A stretch of 55,251 nt of DNA, from assembly GCF_014222285.1 (NCBI RefSeq), contig NZ_JACKZS010000028.1, positions 1-55,251 of the forward strand. Direction: 5' to 3'. This DNA comes from Nostoc sp. UCD121 (GTDB lineage: Bacteria > Cyanobacteriota > Cyanobacteriia > Cyanobacteriales > Nostocaceae). This document shows, piece by piece, positions 40,882 through 48,079 of this stretch. Position numbers and translations under genes: made by a program. Position 1 is the first letter of the stretch. Each line of letters opens with the position of its first letter. The notes under the pieces were generated by a model, which made no database searches, was not told the DNA's origin, and saw only the letters and a program-made list of their open reading frames with translations.

Positions 40882-42144
40882 TTATTCTTTAAGCAGCAAA
40901 TAATATAGTGAACCATTGCCGCCTGTGATGCCAGCGCGATCGCCTGCTAGTTTACCAGAACCCATAAAATAATCCACCCGGCCCGGGCCTTTGATGGCGC
41001 TTCCTGTATCCTGATCAAGCACAAAGCGGCTGACAGTACGCCTCTCTAGTTTGCCACGACTGGCGGGATAGGGAAATGAATTGTAAATCAGAGCTAGCGC
41101 TCCTGGTGGCATGAGAGACTTATCTGTAGCAATGGAACGTTCTGCTGTCACTGGCACATGAATACTACCAGTTGCTGGTCTACCACTTGTTTCTTGGAAG
41201 AAAATAAATCGTTCCCATCGGGGCAGATAATTGTTCAACTCCTGGGGTTTTTGCCGGAAATAACTAATTAGACGTGGCATTGTCAAACCATTTAGTGGCA
41301 GTTTGCCATCTTTGGCTAGTTCTTTGCCGATACTAGTCCAGGGGTAATCTGTTCCACCTGCATAGCCAACTGACGTTGTTTTGCCATTAGTTAACTTAAT
41401 TTGAGCAGAACCTTGGATATGTACCATGTATGCGTCGAGGCGATCGCGGAACCACAGCAGTTCTAAACCGCGCAATTTGCTCTTATTCCCTTGTAAACCA
41501 TCCTTCCCTTCCAAATCAATTCGTTTGGGGTGGGGTTTCGGCCATTGGCTGAAATCAGGTGGTAGGCGATAAAGGGGATATTTATATACTGCAGTTTTGA
41601 CACGGCTAGCGGTATAAACAGGTTCGTAGTAAGCAGTGAATTTAACAGTACCCTTGCCATCGTTGCCTACAGACTGGTAAAAGACAAACTCACGGCGGAC
41701 GACAGATTGTAATTGGGCGGGTGACTTAGAACTGACAACCAGTTGGCGGAAACGTAACAAACTCCGGCGGACGCGATCGAGGGTAATCTCCTTGATTGGA
41801 TAATTTTGATATGCTGCGATCGCTTCACCCTTTGTTAGGTAGATCAGACTGTTATCAATGGAAGCCAACAACGCATTACGATCACCTGTTTTACCTCTTT
41901 GACCCCAAATTTGATCATCCCAACCCAAGCACCTCTGCTGGAGCGTACAATCGCTTCCTATGGCGATCGGTTTTAGCGGCGGTGTTATCTCTGGAGTGAT
42001 TGGTATTGGCACCGGAGAGAGATCGGGAGTAGTCGGTATTGGCAAGGGCAGTAAGTTAGGAACCTGAGCAACAGCCGACCAAAGAGGGTTTACAAGGACA
42101 ACTCCCAGACTCAAGGAAAGTAAAGCAAGGGTTTTTCTCATCAT
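40882..42144 (-). CDS. mltA: Membrane-bound lytic murein transglycosylase A
   Basis: 420 aa with an N-terminal export signal (about 1-27) and a Pro-rich linker. The MltA domain contains 'VKFTAYYEPVYTASR', and the C-terminal 3D domain carries its aspartates in 'VLDQDTGSAIKGPGRVDYF'. It cleaves peptidoglycan strands to 1,6-anhydro-muropeptides. No lipobox cysteine is seen, so unlike E. coli MltA it may be soluble in the periplasm. Its ATGATG follows the stop of the 84-aa gene with no gap, so the two are co-translated. Confidence 0.92.
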   Translation of the reverse strand: MMRKTLALLSLSLGVVLVNPLWSAVAQVPNLLPLPIPTTPDLSPVPIPITPEITPPLKPIAIGSDCTLQQRCLGWDDQIWGQRGKTGDRNALLASIDNSLIYLTKGEAIAAYQNYPIKEITLDRVRRSLLRFRQLVVSSKSPAQLQSVVRREFVFYQSVGNDGKGTVKFTAYYEPVYTASRVKTAVYKYPLYRLPPDFSQWPKPHPKRIDLEGKDGLQGNKSKLRGLELLWFRDRLDAYMVHIQGSAQIKLTNGKTTSVGYAGGTDYPWTSIGKELAKDGKLPLNGLTMPRLISYFRQKPQELNNYLPRWERFIFFQETSGRPATGSIHVPVTAERSIATDKSLMPPGALALIYNSFPYPASRGKLERRTVSRFVLDQDTGSAIKGPGRVDYFMGSGKLAGDRAGITGGNGSLYYLLLKE

Positions 42145-42399
42145 TTAGTTGAATCTTTCAACACTGGAACTAAAAATAGGTTCTACCCGGATTGCCACAA
42201 CCCGAGAAGGTCTTACTACCATATATTCCCCTTGAATATTTTTGATCGGCACACTAATAAAGTCATTGGAAGCAGATTTTGGCACAAGTTCGCCGCTATA
42301 CCACTTCTGAAACTCTTGAATAGTAGGAAAACGGACTTCTTCCCGGTGGCCGCTTTCCAGTAGGAGGTATACGGCATATTCATTTGGAGTTCTAGCCAT
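42145..42399 (-). CDS. Conserved hypothetical protein coupled to mltA
   Basis: 84 aa, soluble, mixed alpha/beta ('EYAVYLLLESGHREEVRFPT', 'KWYSGELVPK', 'YMVVRPSRVVAIRVEPIF'). I do not recognise a named family. It immediately precedes mltA with TAA-ATG abutting, so a shared role in envelope or translation balance is possible. Confidence 0.65.
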   Translation of the reverse strand: MARTPNEYAVYLLLESGHREEVRFPTIQEFQKWYSGELVPKSASNDFISVPIKNIQGEYMVVRPSRVVAIRVEPIFSSSVERFN

Positions 42400-42473
42400 A
42401 AGATTGAACCATTTAAAAAAACATTCAACCCATTGTTAACCACGTAACCCCTGAATGAAAAGGGTAAGCATAC

Positions 42474-42576
42474 GGGAGGTGGGGATGAGGGAAGAAGTAA
42501 GGGAGCAGGGGAGGCAGAGGAAGAAAGAATAACTAATGCTCAATGCCCCATGCCCAATTCCCAATGCCCAATGACT
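42474..42576. repeat. STRR upstream of the DUF4278 gene
   Basis: G-rich run on the left (GGGAGGTGGGGATGAGGG) and tandem CAATGCCC heptamers on the right, the same composition as at 40798. Confidence 0.65.
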
Positions 42577-42696
42577 CCTCACTTTAGACGGCTAATCCTT
42601 TAATCGGTTCCTTTGTTCCTGCATAACTCTCCAATCAAGCTCTGATAAGTCATTGGCATTGTTGAACAACAGTTAGTTATTCAGGAGGCGAAATTT

Positions 42697-43017
42697 ATGA
42701 AACTTTACTATCGTGGTCTGAGCTACGAATACAACCCAAGCAAAGTTGACAGCAAAAAAACAGAACAGCCCTTTCAACCAGTTCCTCAACTCGGGCCAGC
42801 TTATAATTTAATGTACTGTGGCATTAATTATCATGTTGATCCAAATTCAAAATCGGCAGAAGTTCCTCTATCACCAGTAGCTTATAAATTGAGCTTTAGG
42901 GGAATTACTTACTTTGTAAATAAAACTGCACAGGGAGAAGTAACTGTAGTCTCTCAACCAGCAAGAACTTCAAAAGTTGTGGCACTGCCGATTTCTAAAC
43001 AATTAAAACTTCAATAA
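42697..43017 (+). CDS. DUF4278 protein
   Basis: 106 aa. It has three diverged internal units: 'KLYYRGLSYEY', 'NLMYCGINYHV' and 'KLSFRGITYFV', each the Y-R-G-x-x-Y signature of the cyanobacterial DUF4278 family. The function of the family is unknown. A strong CAGGAGGCG ribosome-binding site precedes the ATG, suggesting high translation. Most members carry one unit, so a three-unit array is somewhat long. Confidence 0.85.
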   Translation: MKLYYRGLSYEYNPSKVDSKKTEQPFQPVPQLGPAYNLMYCGINYHVDPNSKSAEVPLSPVAYKLSFRGITYFVNKTAQGEVTVVSQPARTSKVVALPISKQLKLQ

Positions 43018-43109
43018 TAATATGGTTACAAGCTCATCTGGAGTGTAGGGAGTCATGAACTTGTGTGTAGTACAATCCTCAAAAAACCTTTGAATTTCAG
43101 CATTATCTA

Positions 43110-43160
43110 CCTCAAATTCATCTTGCCAAAACTGGTAGTTGTGCCAAGATGAATTTGAGG
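43110..43160 (+). promoter_or_regulatory. 16-bp stem-loop in the leader of the Ser/Thr kinase gene
   Basis: CCTCAAATTCATCTTG pairs perfectly with CAAGATGAATTTGAGG around a 19-nt loop. It ends 19 bases before the kinase ATG. It may control translation or terminate the upstream transcript, though no U tract follows. Confidence 0.7.
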
Positions 43161-43179
43161 ACTTAAGGCAAGTGAGACA

Positions 43180-44559
43180 ATGTTAGGACAATTATTAGAC
43201 GGACGTTACCAAGTCCTCCAAGTCTTAGGGGGAGGTGGATTCGGTCAAACCTATATAGCTCAAGATACCCATCGGCCAGGTTTCCCGAAATGCGTTGTCA
43301 AACACCTTAAGCCTGTCACTCGTAGCCCCGAATTTCTCGAAACTGCTAGACGGCTATTTACCAGTGAGGCAGAAACACTAGAGCAACTGGGCAGCCATGA
43401 CCAAATCCCTCGGCTTTTAGCCTATTTTGAAGATAACCAAGAGTTCTTTTTGGTGCAAGAGTTTATTGAGGGGCATACTCTAAAAGCAGAACTATTACCG
43501 AATCAACTTTGGACAGAAGATCAAGTAATTCAACTTCTGCAACAGATGTTGAGTATTCTGCAATTTATTCACAGCCATAACGTTATCCATCGAGATATCA
43601 AACCAGACAATATAATCAGGCGGCAAAAAGACGGTAAGTTAGTGCTGATTGACTTTGGTGCAGTTAAACAAGTCCAAACTCAACTACTTACAGTTTCAGG
43701 GCGCAGTGGGGCTACTATTATAATTGGTACTCCAGGATATATGTCTACAGAACAGGGGCAAGGGAAGCCCCGTTCTAACAGCGATATTTATTCTTTGGGT
43801 ATTATTGGTATCCAATCGCTGACGGGGTTACATCCGATAAACTTTGAGGAAGATCCAGATACTGGTGAAATTTCTTGGCAACATCAGGCTAATGTCAGTT
43901 CTGAGTTGGCATCTGTGCTATCTAAAATGGTGCTACATCACTTTAAACAGCGCTATCAATCTGCGGCTGAAGTTTTACAGGTGCTTAAGCATCTTGATAG
44001 TAAAGTAGAAGCGCAATCACTTCAATCACCATCTTTTAGACAATCATCTCAAGCTTCACTTTCTCAACAAAACTCAATTGGGTATCCGCCTGCCTCCATT
44101 CTGTCTACGGAAAATTATAGCCGTTTAGAAAAGATTCTTTTGGAATTTGTCGGCCCCGTTGCCTCAAGATTACTCCAACAAGTTACGGCATCAGCACCCA
44201 ACTGCGAAGAATTAATTAATCAATTAACCCTTCATCTTCGAGGAAACCAACAAATTGATTTTAAGAAGAAAACAATGTTTCTACTAGAGAAACCTACTCT
44301 ACTACAGGAATTTACAGTTAAATCTGAAATTCAGTCTAATAATTTACCAAGTCAAGAATCTCAAGTAATCAGCGATAGCTTTGTGCATCAATGTGAGCGG
44401 GAATTGTCTGATTTAATAGGCCCAATAGCTAAGTTTCTAGTCCAAAAAGCTGTTAAGTCATCTGGGCAAATTTCCCGTGCAGAATTTGTGCAACTTTTAG
44501 CATCAAAAATTCCCGAACCTCAAAAAGCTTTGAAATTCCAGCAACGCTTACTTACTTGA
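43180..44559 (+). CDS. Hanks-type serine/threonine protein kinase
   Basis: 459 aa. The kinase domain spans about 8-275, with glycine loop 'LGGGGFGQTY', Lys41 ('VVKHLK'), catalytic 'HRDIKPDN' at 137-144 and 'DFG' at 158-160. The C-terminal part (about 305-455) has two related helical units, each with an (I/V)GP(I/V)A core ('LEFVGPVASRLL', 'LSDLIGPIAKFLV'), resembling a cyanobacterial kinase-associated domain (DUF8082-like). There is no membrane helix, so it acts in the cytoplasm. The substrate is unknown. Confidence 0.92.
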   Translation: MLGQLLDGRYQVLQVLGGGGFGQTYIAQDTHRPGFPKCVVKHLKPVTRSPEFLETARRLFTSEAETLEQLGSHDQIPRLLAYFEDNQEFFLVQEFIEGHTLKAELLPNQLWTEDQVIQLLQQMLSILQFIHSHNVIHRDIKPDNIIRRQKDGKLVLIDFGAVKQVQTQLLTVSGRSGATIIIGTPGYMSTEQGQGKPRSNSDIYSLGIIGIQSLTGLHPINFEEDPDTGEISWQHQANVSSELASVLSKMVLHHFKQRYQSAAEVLQVLKHLDSKVEAQSLQSPSFRQSSQASLSQQNSIGYPPASILSTENYSRLEKILLEFVGPVASRLLQQVTASAPNCEELINQLTLHLRGNQQIDFKKKTMFLLEKPTLLQEFTVKSEIQSNNLPSQESQVISDSFVHQCERELSDLIGPIAKFLVQKAVKSSGQISRAEFVQLLASKIPEPQKALKFQQRLLT

Positions 44560-44601
44560 TATTTTATATATTGCCTTTATTTATCCGTTAATTAAGAATT
44601 A

Positions 44602-45516
44602 TCAGCTTTGGTTATTCAACATCTCCATAGCTATTTTTAAGCTAGCTTTCATCCGATTAAATGCTTCTGCTAACCCACCAATCTCATCATTAGAGCTTTC
44701 TTCAAAATCAGCGCTCATATCACCAACACTAACTTTTTGAGCTATTTTTTCAATTCTTCTGATGCGCTGAATAACATATTTTTTGATTAAGAAGTTAATT
44801 AAGAAAACTACGATCGCAAAGATAGTTATTAAAAGCCCCATGATTAATACCCAAGTCCGTTTGGCATTGGCAAAAATTTCTTGAGAAGGAACAGAGATTA
44901 TTTGAGCAGAAACAATCTGATTAAGTTGCCAGCCAAAACCATTTTCTGAACCATAAGTTGCCAACTGACTCTTAGGAGCCTGATCTGGTGTAGAATGACA
45001 TCGCAGACATTTCTGTTGTGTAATCTTTAATGGTCGCGCTATGTAAAATACTTCGCCTTCTGACAATTTCCGAAAGCCTGTAATTTCTTGAGTTTTGGAT
45101 TCATTGCGAAAACGTTCTACAAGTTGAGTTTCAAAATTATCAGCTTTATCCGCTAAATTTGTTGGATTAAGTGTTGCATCTTTATGAAAAAAGTTTTTAT
45201 ATTCAGGCTTTTTACGAAAATTCTCAAAGACTTCTTTAGAAGAAAAAGTTGGTACAACTTCAGGCATGAATGTTGGGTTAGTGTCTAATCTAGGTGCTAA
45301 TAAGGGATCTATACGGTTTTGTGTATAATCTCTAACTGCGTTCACCATTTGAATGAGAATCTGCGCCTGAGAAGTTACTTCATTTTGCGCTCTCCCCTGA
45401 AGTACACTGGATAAGGCAATCGCACTTCCCACAATACTGACCATGAAAACTAATATTAAAAGTAAGTTAAATTTAGCACCGATTTTTAAGTTTTTTAATG
45501 TAATGTTGTTTAACAT
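44602..45516 (-). CDS. DUF3365 (Tll0287-like) haem sensor with HAMP domain
   Basis: 304 aa. A membrane helix (about 17-38) and an outer-facing DUF3365 domain carry the c-type haem motif Cys170-xx-Cys173-His174. A second helix (about 217-240) and a HAMP linker (about 242-295) follow. The protein ends after HAMP without a kinase or methyl-accepting domain, so it must signal through a partner or is shortened. It is divergent from a PhnD-like lipoprotein gene; both would lie outside the membrane, so they may form one sensing unit. Confidence 0.86.
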   Translation of the reverse strand: MLNNITLKNLKIGAKFNLLLILVFMVSIVGSAIALSSVLQGRAQNEVTSQAQILIQMVNAVRDYTQNRIDPLLAPRLDTNPTFMPEVVPTFSSKEVFENFRKKPEYKNFFHKDATLNPTNLADKADNFETQLVERFRNESKTQEITGFRKLSEGEVFYIARPLKITQQKCLRCHSTPDQAPKSQLATYGSENGFGWQLNQIVSAQIISVPSQEIFANAKRTWVLIMGLLITIFAIVVFLINFLIKKYVIQRIRRIEKIAQKVSVGDMSADFEESSNDEIGGLAEAFNRMKASLKIAMEMLNNQS

Positions 45517-45698
45517 AACCTAACCAATGAAGGTAGTATCTGAGTTTGTCTAATATTTATTTATACCTGTTAGAAAGCATCTCAACAATATTTAAATAAA
45601 TATTAATTTTTTGCCGCGATATAACCTATTTAGGCAGCAGTCAAACTTATCTAAATTAGTTCTGAAAACCAAGTTACTTCCTTAACCAATAATTAGTG

Positions 45699-46553
45699 AT
45701 GTTTTTGCGACTTCCCCGACGTTTATTTCTGTTTAATCTGCTAGGTTTGACATTTGCTGCTTGTCAATCACCAAATGATATTAATGGTACGTTAACTGTT
45801 GGCGTTATCAACTATGGTGGAGGCGAACAGATAATTAATCAATATGCTAAATTTAATAGTTATTTGGGTGAAAAAACAAACTCGTATATTCAGCTAGAGC
45901 CAGTTTTTAATGAAAATAGAGCGGTTGAGCGCCTAGAAGCTCGTGCTTGGTCATTGGTATTTGCTCCACCGGGTTTAGCGGCTATTGCGATCGCACGTCA
46001 CCAATATGCTCCCCTATTTCCTTTAATAGGTATTAATAATTTGCGCTCAATTTTCGTTGTTCGTAAAGAGAGTCCAATTACAGAATTGAAACAGTTACAA
46101 GGTCAAACACTGGCTTTAGGTCAGTTAGGTTCTGCAACAGGGTATTATTTCCCTCTTTACAATCTTTATGGTACAACACTAGCTGAGATCCTATTTGCAC
46201 CCACACCTAAAGCCGCGCTGGAATTGGTGGCTCAAGGAAAAGCGATCGCCTGTGCTGTCTCAGAGGCGGAATTGGCTCTCTACGGTTCACAGTTTGCCCC
46301 CACGGAATTCCGCATACTATTTAAAGACCCTCACTATGTACCATTAGGCGTAGTCTTGATTGGCCCTAATGTAGAACGTAACCGTCAAGAGTTCATCCGC
46401 AAAGTGATGAGTGATGCGCCTTCTGGTTTAGCTCAAGAAGTGGGGTATGTACCCAATGGACAAGTACCAGATTACAAATACATGATTTCTGTGGTTGATC
46501 GGGTAAGCTCGATTACTTCTAAGCTGCAAAAGAAACCTGTCCAATTATTTTGA
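45699..46553 (+). CDS. PhnD-like substrate-binding lipoprotein
   Basis: 284 aa from ATG 45699 (a GTG lies three bases before). A signal peptide with lipobox 'LTFAAC' places the lipid-modified Cys at 22. The rest is a periplasmic binding fold of the phosphate/phosphonate-binding PhnD type: 'AWSLVFAPPGLAAIAI', 'LKQLQGQTLALGQLGSATGY', 'ALELVAQGKAIACAVSE'. No ABC permease or ATPase is near. It stands divergent from the haem sensor gene and is more likely a sensor input than a transporter part. Confidence 0.83.
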   Translation: MFLRLPRRLFLFNLLGLTFAACQSPNDINGTLTVGVINYGGGEQIINQYAKFNSYLGEKTNSYIQLEPVFNENRAVERLEARAWSLVFAPPGLAAIAIARHQYAPLFPLIGINNLRSIFVVRKESPITELKQLQGQTLALGQLGSATGYYFPLYNLYGTTLAEILFAPTPKAALELVAQGKAIACAVSEAELALYGSQFAPTEFRILFKDPHYVPLGVVLIGPNVERNRQEFIRKVMSDAPSGLAQEVGYVPNGQVPDYKYMISVVDRVSSITSKLQKKPVQLF

Positions 46554-46572
46554 TTTACATCATAAATATTGC

Positions 46573-47343
46573 TCAAAAAAACAATTTAAATCGTGCTAGC
46601 TGGTTTTGAATTGTTCCTGTCAAGATTTTATTTAGTTCTGTAGTGTCTTGAAATTGCAAAATTTGCTGTGTGGGTAAATCGAAGGGAAATTGTCCTTCAA
46701 TATCTGGACGTTGCATTTGTGCTAGTACAATCTGTTCAGATCGCTTACTTTGGATAGCATAGCCAATCTCAATACAGACATTGGGACTAGGAATTAGTTG
46801 GGGGGTTTCTTTACCGTCAACACTAGTGATGGGTGTGGTGTCAGCGATAAATAACAAACTCTTACGGATTTTTCTCATGATCGTGCGGTTAATACGTAGA
46901 GTAGCACCACTGGGGCGAGAGGATTCTACTAATGTTAGAGGAAGGCGCGATCGCAAGTTTAAACTTTCTAAACTTTTTCGCAGTTCTTCTCTGAGAGCAT
47001 TTGTCGCAGCAACATACTCAGTTTGATAGGATAAAAAAATTGTTGGTTCTAACTGAGCCAACAGTGCCTGTTTGGTAAAATAAATTTCATGACTAATTAA
47101 GTCAATGTTGGCGACGCAATAGCCACCACTCCCTTCAATATAAAATTCAATATTTTCCCCTTCTAGATAGCGCCCAAACCAAGTTGATTTCTTAACTTCG
47201 TCGCTTTCTTCTAAAAAGTCTGCTCGCAATGCCGATCTCAGCAGGCTTTTTTTGCTCAAGCGAATGTCTGGCGGACGTTTTTCTAGTTCTGGAATCGGCT
47301 CGTAATCCTGTAGATACCACGCTCTGAGCGCAATAATTGACAT
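46573..47343 (-). CDS. Protein with C-terminal TIR-like domain (putative)
   Basis: 256 aa. The first ~95 residues are of unknown type ('FGRYLEGENIEFYIEGSGGY'). From about 99 the pattern is TIR-like: strand A 'PTIFLSYQTEYVAATNAL', strand with 'KSLLFIADTT' and 'SPNVCIEIGYAIQSKRSEQI', where Glu192 sits where NAD-hydrolysing TIR domains often have Glu. It lacks a membrane helix. It could be a nucleotide-binding or NADase effector, but the match is by pattern only. Convergent with the PhnD-like gene; no defence gene partner is adjacent. Confidence 0.5.
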   Translation of the reverse strand: MSIIALRAWYLQDYEPIPELEKRPPDIRLSKKSLLRSALRADFLEESDEVKKSTWFGRYLEGENIEFYIEGSGGYCVANIDLISHEIYFTKQALLAQLEPTIFLSYQTEYVAATNALREELRKSLESLNLRSRLPLTLVESSRPSGATLRINRTIMRKIRKSLLFIADTTPITSVDGKETPQLIPSPNVCIEIGYAIQSKRSEQIVLAQMQRPDIEGQFPFDLPTQQILQFQDTTELNKILTGTIQNQLARFKLFF

Positions 47344-48079
47344 AAGGCGCTATTTAAATTATTTTTCACTATTTAGCTTAGTATAATCTTACACCAAGAG
47401 CAGTCCATATCTTAGACTTCTCTTTAAACACAACAACACCCAAGCATCTACTCGCTGAACTATCTTCTCTCGTTGTTTATCAGATGCAGGGATGTACTAA
47501 TTTTCATCGCTTGTGTAAACAAGTTATGAAATCTAGTGACAGCGCCCCCTAATCTTCCACATTTGAGTAAATAGCAGTTTTCGCGTTGGGTGTTGCTGTG
47601 TTTTGACGAGACAGATGTAAGTTAAACAGCGTCTTTTACCTCTTACTTAATCGATTCCAAATGCAGCTGTTATATCTGCCAGGGAAGCTTATTTATGAGC
47701 TTCAACTATTAGATTATCACTCATAGATGGAAGGTAGTTTTTTTGCAACGAAACTTTACTTTTAAAGTATTGTGTAATCAAAGTCAATATAAGCTAACGC
47801 GCTTACATATTGCACTATTTTCCGTGTAGACCGTCATTAGTCATTAGTCATTAGTCATTTGTGTGTTACCAAGGACAAATGACAAAGGACAACCTCACCA
47901 GTTGATATGCTTTCTTATATACGTAACAGCTTATTGCACTAATGGGATAACTTCTAAATTCCTTTCTTAGCCTATTTTTAAAAAATATCATCACCCTTTT
48001 AGATGAATAAAGTAACTACTAATTCAAATTTTAAGTTTTGAAACAAACATTCTGAAAATAAGGTAGAAAATCTATTTCT
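47344..48079. other. Long intergenic region
   Basis: 736 bases with no recognised gene. There is an STRR of GTCATTA at 47833-47860, and CAAGGACAAATG units beside it. No RNA gene fold was recognised. Confidence 0.5.
47833..47860. repeat. Heptamer STRR (GTCATTA)n
   Basis: Three exact copies of GTCATTA plus GTCATTT. The same unit forms the arms of the hairpin before cpcD. Confidence 0.85.
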
